From contig JAKAXD010000001.1 of assembly GCA_021816725.1 (NCBI GenBank), positions 1 through 64,000 of the forward strand: a stretch of 64,000 nucleotides of DNA. Reading direction: 5' to 3'. Shown here one piece after another: positions 19,972 through 28,546 of this stretch. The DNA comes from Thermoplasmata archaeon (GTDB lineage: Archaea; Thermoplasmatota; Thermoplasmata; Thermoplasmatales; GCA-001856825). The stretch's first letter is position 1; each line of letters starts with the position of its first letter. Under the pieces are notes generated by a model. It saw only the letters and a list, made by a program, of their open reading frames with translations. It did not search any database and was not told where the DNA came from. A program made the translations under genes and the position numbers.

Positions 19972-19981
19972 GAATAAAAGT
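19972..19981 (-). promoter_or_regulatory. Probable TATA box of the A-ATPase operon
   Basis: Minus-strand ACTTTTATTC centred near 19977, about 31 nt before ATG 19946. It lies inside the longer frame that would start at 20000, which is one reason to prefer the shorter atpK. Confidence 0.4.
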
Positions 19982-20080
19982 ATTTTGCAGTTTTATGCAC
20001 GGTGAAAGATGTGCCATTGAATTGAACACACTGTTGAATCAGGATAAGTTGAAATATGCGGAAAAATTTTCTTGTTTACA

Positions 20081-20151
20081 GCGAGTGTAGTGTAGCGGTA
20101 GCACAAAAGCTTCCCAAGCTTTTAACCCGGGTCCGAATCCCGGCACTCGCA
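20081..20151 (+). tRNA. tRNA-Gly (CCC)
   Basis: A complete cloverleaf of 71 nt without an intron. The acceptor stem pairs GCGAGTG with CACTCGC, with discriminator A at 20151. The anticodon stem AAAGC/GCTTT encloses loop TTCCCAA with anticodon CCC at 20113-20115. The T arm is CCGGG TCCGAAT CCCGG. CCA is not encoded. It is divergent from the ATPase operon. Confidence 0.96.
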
Positions 20152-20313
20152 CTTGAAGTATTGCAATTTTCCCCCATTCGAACTGGAACTGTTTCAATAT
20201 GTTGTGTGCAGCATTTGAAAATTCAGGTGGTTCAATGTCCGTGAATTGATTCATATTTGCAAAGGAGCCTTTTTCGTCTGTAAAGTCGGTGCAAGCATTA
20301 ATATAATGACGCA

Positions 20314-21588
20314 ATGGGGATTTTCGTGTTCAGCGACTCGCAAGAGAAGATAGATGCTTCATTCAGGTTTCTGCTCATTTCAAGATCAGCAAGAAGCATC
20401 TCCCTCATCTTCGTCACGCTGGCATTTTCTCTTTATCTGAGTAAGCTAGGTTATGGCGTAGTATTCATCGGACTGATATTCATACCGATCATACTGTTCA
20501 ACATGGTCTTCTCCGTCATCCTTGGGGTATTGGGGGACAGGATAGGATACAGCAGGGCGCTGATCGTCGGGGAGGTTCTTCCTCTGATAGGACTGGCGGG
20601 TCTAGCAGTCTCTACAAACATCTACGTAATTGCAACATCCGCAATAATAACTGGAATAACGGGGACGGCAGGTGGAATGAGGGGGGCGTTCTCCCCTGGA
20701 ACTACTGCATTCGTTGCCAGCAACTGGCCGGACGAGATAAACAGGGTACACAGAATTGCAAGGATGAGCGTTGTTGCTTCCCTCTCCTCCATAGTGGGCA
20801 GCCTCTTCCTCGTTTCGCATGGCTATCTCACCCCTTACTTTGGGACGATCGGCACCTTCAGGTTCTTATTTGGAATATCGTTTGCAATCCTCTTCGTATC
20901 ATTCATATCCCTTCTATTCCTGAAGGAGAGGAAGAGACCAAAGAAAACAAGCAGGGTCATGAAGAAGGAAAGCCTCTCATATCTTCTCAGGGTACTCTGG
21001 CCGAATCTTATCAATGGAGCTGCAATAGGGATGTTCTCCCCCCTCCTGCCTCTATGGTTCGAACTCAGGTTCCACATATCCGTCTCTTCCGTTGGGGACG
21101 TTTTTACAGTTGCATATGCTGCGACAGCTCTAGGTTCATACATATCTGGCAGATACCTCAATTCCGTGAGCATAAGGGCGATTACTGTTTCATCTGTCAC
21201 CAGACTGTTCCAGGGCATCATACTCGTGTTAATGGCCTTCTCTCCACTCGGCATAATAGCTTTCGGTTTATATGCAGTGAGAAGCACTGTTGCAGGAATG
21301 GGGACTCCTATGAGGACTGCAATAAATGTCAGGGGGATCGGTAACGAAGACTACGGTACTGCATCCAGCCTGCAGGGCGTGGCCACCCGCGCTTCACAGA
21401 GCACTTCAGGAATCTCAGGATACCTGATGGATGCGTATCTGCCTTCAACACTCTTCATAGGCGGGGCTCTCCAGATAGTAGGCGCGGCTGTTTATTACAG
21501 TGTCATAAGGAGCTGGGAGAAGCAACGTGAGGAAGTTGACGATAATGGAATTGCCGGTAATGATGAAATCCCCCCTGTTGAAAAATAA
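20314..21588 (+). CDS. MFS transporter
   Basis: A 424-residue integral membrane protein with about 12 helices, of the major facilitator superfamily. The loop after helix 2 carries motif A as GDRIGYSRAL (about residues 73-82), and SYISGRYLNSVS occupies the equivalent loop in the second half. GTASSLQGVATRASQSTSG near the C-terminus is typical of MFS drug/sugar-type exporters. The substrate cannot be inferred. It begins at ATG 20314; an overlapping ATG at 20306 is in another frame. Confidence 0.88.
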   Translation: MGIFVFSDSQEKIDASFRFLLISRSARSISLIFVTLAFSLYLSKLGYGVVFIGLIFIPIILFNMVFSVILGVLGDRIGYSRALIVGEVLPLIGLAGLAVSTNIYVIATSAIITGITGTAGGMRGAFSPGTTAFVASNWPDEINRVHRIARMSVVASLSSIVGSLFLVSHGYLTPYFGTIGTFRFLFGISFAILFVSFISLLFLKERKRPKKTSRVMKKESLSYLLRVLWPNLINGAAIGMFSPLLPLWFELRFHISVSSVGDVFTVAYAATALGSYISGRYLNSVSIRAITVSSVTRLFQGIILVLMAFSPLGIIAFGLYAVRSTVAGMGTPMRTAINVRGIGNEDYGTASSLQGVATRASQSTSGISGYLMDAYLPSTLFIGGALQIVGAAVYYSVIRSWEKQREEVDDNGIAGNDEIPPVEK

Positions 21589-21640
21589 CAACCAGAGAGA
21601 ACAGAGAAAAGATCATTTCATGTTCATAAACACAAAAAAC

Positions 21641-21647
21641 TTTTAAT
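21641..21647 (+). promoter_or_regulatory. TATA box of the peroxiredoxin gene
   Basis: TTTTAAT centred at 21644, 25 nt before ATG 21669, consistent with a leaderless mRNA. Confidence 0.5.
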
Positions 21648-21668
21648 TTCAAGCCATATGAAACAATA

Positions 21669-22328
21669 ATGACAGACGTAATTAGTGCAACACCTACCAT
21701 ACCAAAGATCGGGGACAGGGCACCAGATTTCCAGGCCAGCTCTTCAAAAGGACCGATATCCCTCAAGGATTTCAAGGGAAAGTGGGTGATACTTTTCTCT
21801 CATCCAGCAGATTTCACGCCAGTATGCACCACAGAATTCATCGAATTCGCGAAGAAGTATGATGAGTTCGAGAAGAGGAATGCACAGCTCATAGGGCTGA
21901 GCATAGATTCCGTATATTCCCACATAGCATGGCTTCTGCAGATGGAGAAGATATATGGGGTGGAAGTGAAGTTCCCAGTGATAGCAGACCTGAACATGAA
22001 CGTTTCACACCTCTACGGGCTCATACACGAGCATGCAAGTGCAACAAGCACCGTTAGAGCAGTCTTCTTCATAGACCCTGAAGGGGTCGTGAGGGCCCTT
22101 ATTTACTATCCGGCGAGCACGGGCAGAAACATTGACGAGATATTGAGGGTTCTTGACTCCCTGATATATGTGGATTCGTTCATAATTGCAACTCCTGCAA
22201 ACTGGAAGGCAGGGGATGATGTGATAGTTCCTCAACCTGCGACACTGCAGGCGGCAAAGGACAGGCTGAAGGACAAGAATCTCAACGTCAAGGACTGGTT
22301 CCTAGCGATAAAGAAGTCTCCTAAGTGA
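21669..22328 (+). CDS. Peroxiredoxin (Prx6/AhpC-TSA type, single cysteine)
   Basis: A 219-residue cytosolic thiol peroxidase that reduces hydrogen and organic peroxides. The active-site motif PADFTPVCTTEF gives T50 and peroxidatic C53. The Prx6-type C-terminal domain (NWKAGDDVIVP region) is present. No other cysteine occurs in the protein. Archaeal relatives often have extra C-terminal cysteines, so this one should act by a 1-Cys mechanism with an external thiol reductant. The gene is monocistronic with its own TATA box, and a T-rich stretch after the stop (22330-22358) may terminate it. Confidence 0.94.
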   Translation: MTDVISATPTIPKIGDRAPDFQASSSKGPISLKDFKGKWVILFSHPADFTPVCTTEFIEFAKKYDEFEKRNAQLIGLSIDSVYSHIAWLLQMEKIYGVEVKFPVIADLNMNVSHLYGLIHEHASATSTVRAVFFIDPEGVVRALIYYPASTGRNIDEILRVLDSLIYVDSFIIATPANWKAGDDVIVPQPATLQAAKDRLKDKNLNVKDWFLAIKKSPK

Positions 22329-22404
22329 TCTTCTTATTTTATTATTCTCTATTTTTACCTGTCAAAACAATAAGATACAGTAATATGCGTTTTCATAATC
22401 ACAG

Positions 22405-22938
22405 ATGATCATGGCAGAAAACAATCCGCATGTGAGAAGATTCCATGGAAGAAGGCCATTCGACATTGACGATGAGGCCGTGGTGAACTTTCTCGATATC
22501 AGGAAGGGAATGAAAGTGCTGGACGTTGGAGGAGCTGACGGCTACTATTCTGTGAAGATTGCAGCCAGGGGTGCCGATGTGACTCTCATAGACGCTCATG
22601 ACTACAATTTCAAAGAACTGAACAAGGTGGGGATCAAGACGATAGTGAAGGATTTCTGCAGCTTCAATGACAGTAAGTTCGACCTTATATTCATGGCACA
22701 TGTTTATCATGACCTCTTTCACCTCTGCGATGGACGAACTCTGGAAAACATCTCGAAGATCACGGGCAGATACGTGGCAAATCTTGACTTCACTAAGGAG
22801 GACTTCGGGTTCGGTCCACCAGTTAGCATGAGGCTGGAAAAAGGAGAGGTTGTGAAGCACATGAAATCAATAGGATTCAGGCTGAAGAAGGATATGGATA
22901 TCCCTTATCATTACGTGCAGTTGTTCGAGAGGGAATGA
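22405..22938 (+). CDS. Class I SAM-dependent methyltransferase
   Basis: A 177-residue Rossmann-fold methyltransferase. Motif I is VLDVGGADGYYSVKIA, followed by an acidic motif II region (VTLIDAHDYNF) and the strand DLIFMAHVYHDL (motif IV position). The C-terminal GEVVKHMKSIGFRLKKD resembles arsenite- or UbiE-like methyltransferases, but the substrate is not identifiable. ATG 22411 (third codon) is an alternative start. It is an isolated gene between the peroxiredoxin and a PRC-barrel gene. Confidence 0.8.
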   Translation: MIMAENNPHVRRFHGRRPFDIDDEAVVNFLDIRKGMKVLDVGGADGYYSVKIAARGADVTLIDAHDYNFKELNKVGIKTIVKDFCSFNDSKFDLIFMAHVYHDLFHLCDGRTLENISKITGRYVANLDFTKEDFGFGPPVSMRLEKGEVVKHMKSIGFRLKKDMDIPYHYVQLFERE

Positions 22939-23024
22939 TCAACCGTAAGACTTGCATCAGCATAACTGGTTAAAATAAACGGGAAAGAGTTATACCCCAG
23001 CGTATTGGAAAGATTAAATACTCG

Positions 23025-23033
23025 CTATAAATA
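23025..23033 (+). promoter_or_regulatory. TATA box of the PRC-barrel gene
   Basis: CTATAAATA about 20 nt before ATG 23049; a second AT-rich string (TTAAATA near 23017) lies 32 nt before it. Either would give an almost leaderless transcript. Confidence 0.4.
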
Positions 23034-23048
23034 TTAAAAGGATACAAT

Positions 23049-23303
23049 ATGGAGACTGACGTCACCAATCTCATTGGGCTTGAAATTTTCAGCGACAAGG
23101 GTTACAGACTGGGCAGTGTTAACGACGTTATTGTCGATTTTGACGCTCAAACAATTTATGGGCTGTACGTGGAAAGAACAAACGACGGGCTTGTCGAAGA
23201 TGGCGTTTCCGTACTGGTCCCATACAGGTGGGTAAGGGCGGTAGGGGATGTCATAATCCTCAAGAGATTCCCCACATTCGTATCTGTTTCAGCAACGGAA
23301 TAA
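23049..23303 (+). CDS. PRC-barrel domain protein
   Basis: An 84-residue protein consisting of one PRC-barrel fold. LIGLEIFSDKGYRLGSVNDVIVD is the canonical first half, and LVPYRWVRAVGDVIILK is the second. Small stand-alone PRC-barrel proteins are common and conserved in Euryarchaeota; roles in RNA processing and cell division have been proposed for archaeal members. It is convergent with gltX, with about 40 nt between stops, and a T-run follows its stop. Confidence 0.85.
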   Translation: METDVTNLIGLEIFSDKGYRLGSVNDVIVDFDAQTIYGLYVERTNDGLVEDGVSVLVPYRWVRAVGDVIILKRFPTFVSVSATE

Positions 23304-23345
23304 GTACCAATTTTTCTTTAGCCGTTGCTTCAGTGCTTGAGAAAA

Positions 23346-25037
23346 TCAAGGATGGGTGAAGTAGCCGGTTTTATCGTTCAGCACGTTCACGTAACCGTAC
23401 CTCTCTAACTGGTGGACCATACTGATATAATTGAGCGCATCCTTCTCGAGCAGTCCGCTGTCCGCTGAGCCATCCGGTTTCATGACCTTGAAGGGCATTC
23501 CGTTCCCCGAAAGCCAGTGGATTATGGGAACCTTGCCAAGGGGTTTATTTGGATTCCATTTCTGGATGTCCTCATTTATGCTCTCCCCCAGATATTCTAT
23601 CCTGTCATCGTCTATCTTGAAGTAACCTAGGTCCTTCAGCCGCACGAGGTCCCCGTTGAACTTCTGGAAATCCTGTGAAGTTACGACTATCTCCCCCTTG
23701 CGTACTTCGTAGTGCCTCGTCTTCTGGTCATCTGAATGCCCTGCCTGCGGGAAGAGTGGAATGTCTGCTGTCAAAGCTCCATCAAAATCGAATTTCAGGG
23801 ATACTGGGTCGTTAATGAAGAAATGCCTTGGGGACCTTCCGTCAATGATCTTCCTGTTGAATGAATAGAATATCTCCCAGGAGAAAGTCGTGTCGACGCT
23901 TCCAATCCCTGACTCAATGTAATATTTCCTTATTGCGAGCGGATCGAAACCCCTCTTCTTCAGTGCCAGCAGCGTCCCAAGCTTTGGGTCGTCCCAACCT
24001 GAGTATTCCCCGTTCCTTATACCCTTCTTGATCAGCGATGTTTTGAGTATAGCGTGCTCAATGGACACCTTTCCGTAGTGGAGGTAGTAAGGCATCTTCC
24101 AGTTCCTGTAGCTGAATATGTACTTCTGCTTCTCAGTATTCGCAGTATGGTCCTTCCCTCTTATGACGTGAGTGAGCCCCAGGTAGTGGTCGTCAATTGC
24201 AACGGAGAAATTCATCATTGGATACGCCTTGTATCTGTCTCCCTCCAGTGGGTGAGGAGTGTCAACTATCCTGAAGGCAATGAAGTCCCTTATCGCCGGA
24301 TTGGAGTGGTTGAGGTCTGTCTTCACAACAGCATACACCTCCCCCTTCTCATACTCCCCCGCAACCATCTTATCCCATCTCTCAAGATTCTCCTCTGGAG
24401 ACTCGTCCCTTTCCCTGATGGGGGTTCCCATCTGCTTCTTCGCCTTGAACTCCTCCGTAGGCGTTGTTGCAACGTATGCCTTCCCCATCTCTATGAGCTT
24501 TTCCATCTCTTCGTAATAAATGTTGAATCTCTTCGATTGTATGACGAGATCGGTGAAATTCACCTCAAGCCACCTGAGGTCGTCCTGTATCATCTGGTAT
24601 GCATCAGGCTCGATGTTCGCAGGATTTGTGTCCTCTATCCTGAGTATCAGCTTCCCTCCGTACCTCCTGAAATATTCGTCGTTCAGGATTGACATCCTTG
24701 CATGGCCGATGTGAAGGGGTCCCGACGGCGAAGGCGCGAGCCTCATGACCACCCCGTCCTTCCCTATGTCAGGGAGGTCAGGAAGTTTCTTCTCCTCTTC
24801 CTTCAGTGTCGTGACGAGCAGCTCGGGGAAGTCCCTCTGGACTATGTTCTTCATCTCCTCCTTCGTGATGGAATTGACTTCATCCACCACTTCCTTTATC
24901 AACGGAATGAGTGACTTCAGGTTCTTGCGTTCCTGCGGGAAAAGTCCAACTGTCTTTGAAACAACGGAATTGAAGTCGGCCTTTCCGTCATGCTCAAGCG
25001 CGTTGAAACACGCTATTGCCCTTATCTTTTCTCTCAC
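23346..25037 (-). CDS. gltX: Glutamyl-tRNA synthetase (archaeal type)
   Basis: A 563-residue class I aminoacyl-tRNA synthetase that charges tRNA-Glu. It has the archaeal N-terminal extension beginning IRAIACFNALEHDGKADF. The HIGH motif is PLHIGHARMS (H109-H112), and the KMSKS equivalent is the altered LKTSLIKKGI before NGEYSGWDDP. The C-terminal part is the beta-barrel anticodon-binding domain of archaeal/eukaryotic GlnRS-like type. Its first 44 nt overlap the upstream GTPase gene in another frame, but the family alignment starts at this N-terminus, so I keep ATG 25037. Confidence 0.96.
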   Translation of the reverse strand: MREKIRAIACFNALEHDGKADFNSVVSKTVGLFPQERKNLKSLIPLIKEVVDEVNSITKEEMKNIVQRDFPELLVTTLKEEEKKLPDLPDIGKDGVVMRLAPSPSGPLHIGHARMSILNDEYFRRYGGKLILRIEDTNPANIEPDAYQMIQDDLRWLEVNFTDLVIQSKRFNIYYEEMEKLIEMGKAYVATTPTEEFKAKKQMGTPIRERDESPEENLERWDKMVAGEYEKGEVYAVVKTDLNHSNPAIRDFIAFRIVDTPHPLEGDRYKAYPMMNFSVAIDDHYLGLTHVIRGKDHTANTEKQKYIFSYRNWKMPYYLHYGKVSIEHAILKTSLIKKGIRNGEYSGWDDPKLGTLLALKKRGFDPLAIRKYYIESGIGSVDTTFSWEIFYSFNRKIIDGRSPRHFFINDPVSLKFDFDGALTADIPLFPQAGHSDDQKTRHYEVRKGEIVVTSQDFQKFNGDLVRLKDLGYFKIDDDRIEYLGESINEDIQKWNPNKPLGKVPIIHWLSGNGMPFKVMKPDGSADSGLLEKDALNYISMVHQLERYGYVNVLNDKTGYFTHP

Positions 25038-25977
25038 GTATGTTCTCCTCCATCTTCTTCTTCAGTTCTTCTATTCCCTCGCCAGTTGCGCATGAAATTT
25101 TTATGTTGCCGCTATCCGTCTTTTCCACATCAATCTTGTTTTCCACGATGATAACGTTCTTACCCAGCCCCTTCAGGGAATCGCAAAGTTTTTGCTGTTC
25201 TTCAAGCCTGTACCCGCACTCCTCTGATGGATCCATCATGCAAACCACAAGGTTCCCTATGTTCTCTATCGCAGCCAGTGCTACACGTTCTATTGTGTTG
25301 TGGTTCTTCCTGTTCAGGAGACCGGGAACATCCAGGACCTCATATATGCTCGTGCCCATCTTCATCATCCCCACATTTATGCTCTTTGTAGTGAACGGGT
25401 AATCAGCAATTTCTGGTTTGAGGTTTGTCAGCTTTGATATGAGGGATGACTTCCCGACGTTCGGGAAGCCTGCTATGATGATTATCTTCATCTCCCTGCT
25501 GACCTGCGGCACCTTCTTCAGCGCCTCCCTTGCCTCCCTGAGGAATGACAGGGATTCGTCCATGTCTTCTATGATGGATGAAAATCTTCCGTAGAAGGAA
25601 GACCTGAATCTAGCTATCACAGTCATGTTGGGTGCCTTCTTTATCCCCCTGATGGAATTTGTTGCAAGTTCCGTTATCTTTGTCCTTGCCCATCTGAGAT
25701 TGTTGAGTGATCTCTCGTACTCCCTGCCGTTGACCATTATGAACAGGACATCCCTCTCGAAACTGTCCAGGTCATCGAACTTGGGGAAACCGTCGTACAC
25801 CCTACCAAGAGCCTTCTTCGCAGTAGCCTCCATCAGCTTTATCTTCTGTATCGAGACGGACTTGAGCTTGTTCAGGAAGCTTGGAAGGTATATGTTCTGT
25901 ACCTTGTTCACTCCCTTGAAGCTCCTTTCTATTATCTCCTTTGAATCCGGGACCGTTGGAATCCTTTCAGGTATCAC
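24994..25977 (-). CDS. NOG1-family GTPase
   Basis: A 327-residue GTPase of the Obg/NOG1 group, linked in eukaryotes and archaea to large-subunit ribosome assembly. An N-terminal helical domain (about 1-160) is followed by the G domain: G1 GFPNVGKSS (170-178), G2 with DYPFTTKSINVG, G3 DVPG, G4 ENKID. G5 is probably in ISCATGEG. NIRERKDKGNS at the end is basic and could bind RNA. It is shorter than eukaryotic NOG1, as usual in archaea. It overlaps pheT upstream by 4 nt and gltX downstream by 44 nt, so the three form one translation operon. Confidence 0.92.
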   Translation of the reverse strand: MIPERIPTVPDSKEIIERSFKGVNKVQNIYLPSFLNKLKSVSIQKIKLMEATAKKALGRVYDGFPKFDDLDSFERDVLFIMVNGREYERSLNNLRWARTKITELATNSIRGIKKAPNMTVIARFRSSFYGRFSSIIEDMDESLSFLREAREALKKVPQVSREMKIIIIAGFPNVGKSSLISKLTNLKPEIADYPFTTKSINVGMMKMGTSIYEVLDVPGLLNRKNHNTIERVALAAIENIGNLVVCMMDPSEECGYRLEEQQKLCDSLKGLGKNVIIVENKIDVEKTDSGNIKISCATGEGIEELKKKMEENIRERKDKGNSVFQRA

Positions 25978-27548
25978 GACATGACCTCTTGTATGTCCAG
26001 CTCACCCATGACGACCGGCATCTTCATTCCTATGTCCTTCAGTATTCTCGGGTGGGTCTCCCCGAAGAAGCCAATCTTCTTTTCTCCAATCCTGATGCCT
26101 GCAACCCTTCCCGTAGCGTACATTGCCTGCTCGTCCCTCGTTATCTCATATCTCTCTATCCCAAGGTCTTCAAGAACACCAACGAAAATGCCCTTGATTT
26201 CTGAGAAGGAAGCACTCCTGTCCGCTATCCCAATGCCAAGAACGTCCTTCTCCTTCCCTTCCTGAAACACGGTACCAATCTCGAATATCCTCTGGGGGTA
26301 CGGGTTGCGGAAGTTGTTCATGAACGTCTGCATGAGCGAGGGGGACATCCTTGTCCTGACCATGTCCTGCTCCTGGCTGACTGGGTTCATTATTTCCATA
26401 CCATCGTCGTTGATTCCAAATGTGGATATGTACCTCTTGTTCACAAGGACGCTGCTCACGCTCTCGTTCAGGTCATAACCCACCAGGAGATGCCTGAGCT
26501 TGCTCTCTATCGACCTCAACGAGTCAGCCTTCCCATAGCTGACGAAACCTTCCTTCCTCCTCTGTACCCTGTCGTAACCAAGCCCCTTGAAAATATCCTC
26601 CATTACGTCAACATCTGCTATTATGTCAGTCCTGTAGAGCGGTATCACCACGCTGTCTCCATTGAAACCGTAACCCATTCTGTCTAACGATGAATGAACT
26701 TCCTGTTCAGATAGATCATATCCAAGCATTCTCCTTATGGACTGCCTTGAGATGTTCCTCTCCTGGTACGTTATTTCCGGGACAACCTTCCCGTTCATCT
26801 TTAGGGTGGAAATGGTTCCTGAAGGGTACGAGAGTGCTGTCAGCATGAGGATCATGGTCCTGTCGACAGCATTCTGGTTGGTCCCCTCAACATCCACCAG
26901 TATGTCTTCGGTATCTTCAGTTACAGTGGTTATAGAGGAGTTGAGTATTGGAGGCAGGGAGAATATGCGTCCTTCCGAATCAATGAGAGCAGGTATATAA
27001 TCCGGGACAAGGTCCCCATATTCCAGTGCCTTCTGGTTGCTCTTCATGAAATCGCTTATCTGCACTTCCTTTGTTTCACCGAGTGGAAGGAACATTTTGT
27101 CCCTTGTGACTTCATTGTAGGTGATTGGAAATTTTACCTTCTTGAGGTCGTGGAGTCCTATTGACGATAGCCTCCTGTTCCTTCCAATGGAAAGGTGAAC
27201 CTTCTCCTGGAAATCTATTATCTCCTTGATAAAGTTCATTACCCTTGCTCCACGTACAATTCCCACGGAGAAATATGGCCTGTAGGCTGGAGGATGGGAG
27301 ATCACTTCAAGTTCCTCGTTCCTTATATCCTGCTTTGTGAAGTGCTCAAGTCCCTCAAATGTCCTTATGGCCCTGCTTACTCCTTGTATTGAGTATAGAT
27401 CCGGGCGATCGGGATTGAATTCCATGACTATGTCCCCTTCCTCCCTCCTGGCCTCCCCTCCGAGGAGCCATGGAACCTTCAAGAGTCTATCCCCTGCCAC
27501 TCCAGTGATATCTGAAAGCTTCTTCTCATCAAATCTGACTAATACCAT
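25974..27548 (-). CDS. pheT: Phenylalanyl-tRNA synthetase beta subunit
   Basis: A 524-residue subunit of the class II heterotetrameric PheRS. The order of domains is archaeal/eukaryotic: an N-terminal B1-like domain (DRLLKVPWLLGGEARREEG), B3/B4 with FSVGIVRGARVMNFIKEIIDFQEK, B5 (SIRRMLGYDLSEQEVHSSLDRMGYG), and the catalytic-like core with MNPVSQEQDMVRTRMSPSL. No pheS gene lies in the window. A TATA box 25-26 nt before ATG 27548 predicts a leaderless start of the pheT-NOG1-gltX transcript. Confidence 0.96.
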   Translation of the reverse strand: MVLVRFDEKKLSDITGVAGDRLLKVPWLLGGEARREEGDIVMEFNPDRPDLYSIQGVSRAIRTFEGLEHFTKQDIRNEELEVISHPPAYRPYFSVGIVRGARVMNFIKEIIDFQEKVHLSIGRNRRLSSIGLHDLKKVKFPITYNEVTRDKMFLPLGETKEVQISDFMKSNQKALEYGDLVPDYIPALIDSEGRIFSLPPILNSSITTVTEDTEDILVDVEGTNQNAVDRTMILMLTALSYPSGTISTLKMNGKVVPEITYQERNISRQSIRRMLGYDLSEQEVHSSLDRMGYGFNGDSVVIPLYRTDIIADVDVMEDIFKGLGYDRVQRRKEGFVSYGKADSLRSIESKLRHLLVGYDLNESVSSVLVNKRYISTFGINDDGMEIMNPVSQEQDMVRTRMSPSLMQTFMNNFRNPYPQRIFEIGTVFQEGKEKDVLGIGIADRSASFSEIKGIFVGVLEDLGIERYEITRDEQAMYATGRVAGIRIGEKKIGFFGETHPRILKDIGMKMPVVMGELDIQEVMS

Positions 27549-27567
27549 TCAGGAAGGGATATGGAAT

Positions 27568-27579
27568 CTATATTTATAG
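27568..27579 (-). promoter_or_regulatory. TATA box of the pheT operon
   Basis: Minus-strand CTATAAATATAG centred at 27573-27574, 25-26 nt before ATG 27548. It is one of the best TATA matches in the window. Confidence 0.65.
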
Positions 27580-27659
27580 CTAAGGAGATTTGATATTATT
27601 GAGAAGCGGCAGCAGGGCAGTCCTGATTGTTCAAGCTGTTGTCACTTTCTCGCAATGCT

Positions 27660-27688
27660 TTCAACAATCTGATTGATTTGTTGTTGAA
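27660..27688. repeat. Inverted repeat in the pheT/rps3ae intergenic region
   Basis: Perfect 8-bp arms TTCAACAA (27660-27667) and TTGTTGAA (27681-27688) around 13 nt. It lies between two divergent genes. It could be an operator or part of a structured RNA; nothing else decides. Confidence 0.5.
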
Positions 27689-27740
27689 TTACCAGATTTA
27701 AGACTCTTGGAAATGTGCTGCGTACATTGCTCCTTTTCAA

Positions 27741-27812
27741 TGATCCAGGAATGGATTGCATTGCTTGCAAATGCCTCTATCAGCTTTTGCAATGACAGAA
27801 TGTCCTGGATCA
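27741..27812. repeat. Long inverted repeat, possible structured RNA or regulatory hairpin
   Basis: Perfect 10-bp arms TGATCCAGGA (27741-27750) and TCCTGGATCA (27803-27812) enclose 52 nt. Inside, CATTGC and GCAATG can form a second stem, and GACA GAA TGTC a local hairpin. The whole 320-bp gap between pheT and rps3ae has no coding frame I would accept. The array ends about 15 nt before the likely rps3ae TATA box, so both a small RNA and a regulatory element are possible. Confidence 0.45.
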
Positions 27813-27823
27813 GCTACCAAAAA

Positions 27824-27837
27824 AGTATTTATTAACT
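27824..27837 (+). promoter_or_regulatory. TATA box of rps3ae / tRNA-Met
   Basis: AGTATTTATTAAC lies about 38 nt before the TTG start at 27869. Transcription would start near 27855, leaving a short leader that contains GGTAGTG as a weak ribosome-binding site. Confidence 0.45.
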
Positions 27838-27868
27838 CAAACGTTGCCGATAGAAGAGATGGTAGTGT

Positions 27869-28546
27869 TTGGCTAAGGAGAAAACAAGCAGAGTCGCTGC
27901 AAAGAAAGTGAAGGACAAGTGGAAGGCAAAGAGCTGGTATACTATACTCGCAAACGAGTCTTACGGTAAGAAGGAGATAGGGAGCTCACCCGCATCTTCA
28001 CCAGAAGATATGGTTGGAAGGATAGCAGAAGCATCTCTTTCCGATATTACTGGAGATTACAAGCAGAGTCACGTTAAGTTATTTTTCAGGGTCATCAAGA
28101 CTGAGGGGGACAGGGCATTCACGGAGTTCGAGGGGCACGAGATAAATCAGGACTACATAAGAAGGATGATAAGGAGGAGGAAGACTAGGATTGATCTTGT
28201 GGTGAATACAGTCACTTCTGACAACGTTTATCTTAGAATAAAGCCAATCGTTGTTGTGGACAGGAAGGTCATAAACAACGTTGAGACTGGAATAAGGAAC
28301 AAGGTAGCAGAATTTCTGAAGGCAAAGGTTAAGGAGCAGACGTTCACGCAGTTTGTAGTATATATGCTTTCAACACAGATTTACAACGACCTCTATGAAC
28401 AGATAAAGGTCATCTATCCGGCAAAGAAGATCGAGATAAGGAGTTCTGAGGTTTTTGAGCCAACAAAGCAAATAGGGCGTGAACAGAAGGTAGAAGCGGA
28501 GCCGGTGGAAGAAGAGGAAGAGGAGTCTGAAGCCGGGGTAGCTTAG
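27869..28546 (+). CDS. rps3ae: Ribosomal protein S3Ae (eS1)
   Basis: A 225-residue small-subunit ribosomal protein. It begins MAKEKTSRVAAKKVKDKWKA, followed by WYTILA and the family core VKLFFRVIKTEGDRAFTEFEGH and DYIRRMIRRRKTRIDL. The tail is very acidic (VEEEEEESEAGVA). The start is TTG 27869; upstream ATG and GTG codons are out of frame and stop at once. The last four codons and the stop overlap the 5' end of the following tRNA-Met by 15 nt, so the two must come from one transcript or compete for processing. Confidence 0.95.
   Translation: MAKEKTSRVAAKKVKDKWKAKSWYTILANESYGKKEIGSSPASSPEDMVGRIAEASLSDITGDYKQSHVKLFFRVIKTEGDRAFTEFEGHEINQDYIRRMIRRRKTRIDLVVNTVTSDNVYLRIKPIVVVDRKVINNVETGIRNKVAEFLKAKVKEQTFTQFVVYMLSTQIYNDLYEQIKVIYPAKKIEIRSSEVFEPTKQIGREQKVEAEPVEEEEEESEAGVA

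Noticed and set aside
20000..20000. GTG 20000 as start of atpK
   Set aside because: It would add 18 residues that overlap a TATA-like box and are not expected in a two-helix proteolipid; ATG 19946 fits better.
24054..24692. 212-residue frame opposite gltX
   Set aside because: It lies wholly within the conserved catalytic region of GluRS on the other strand and has no motif of its own.
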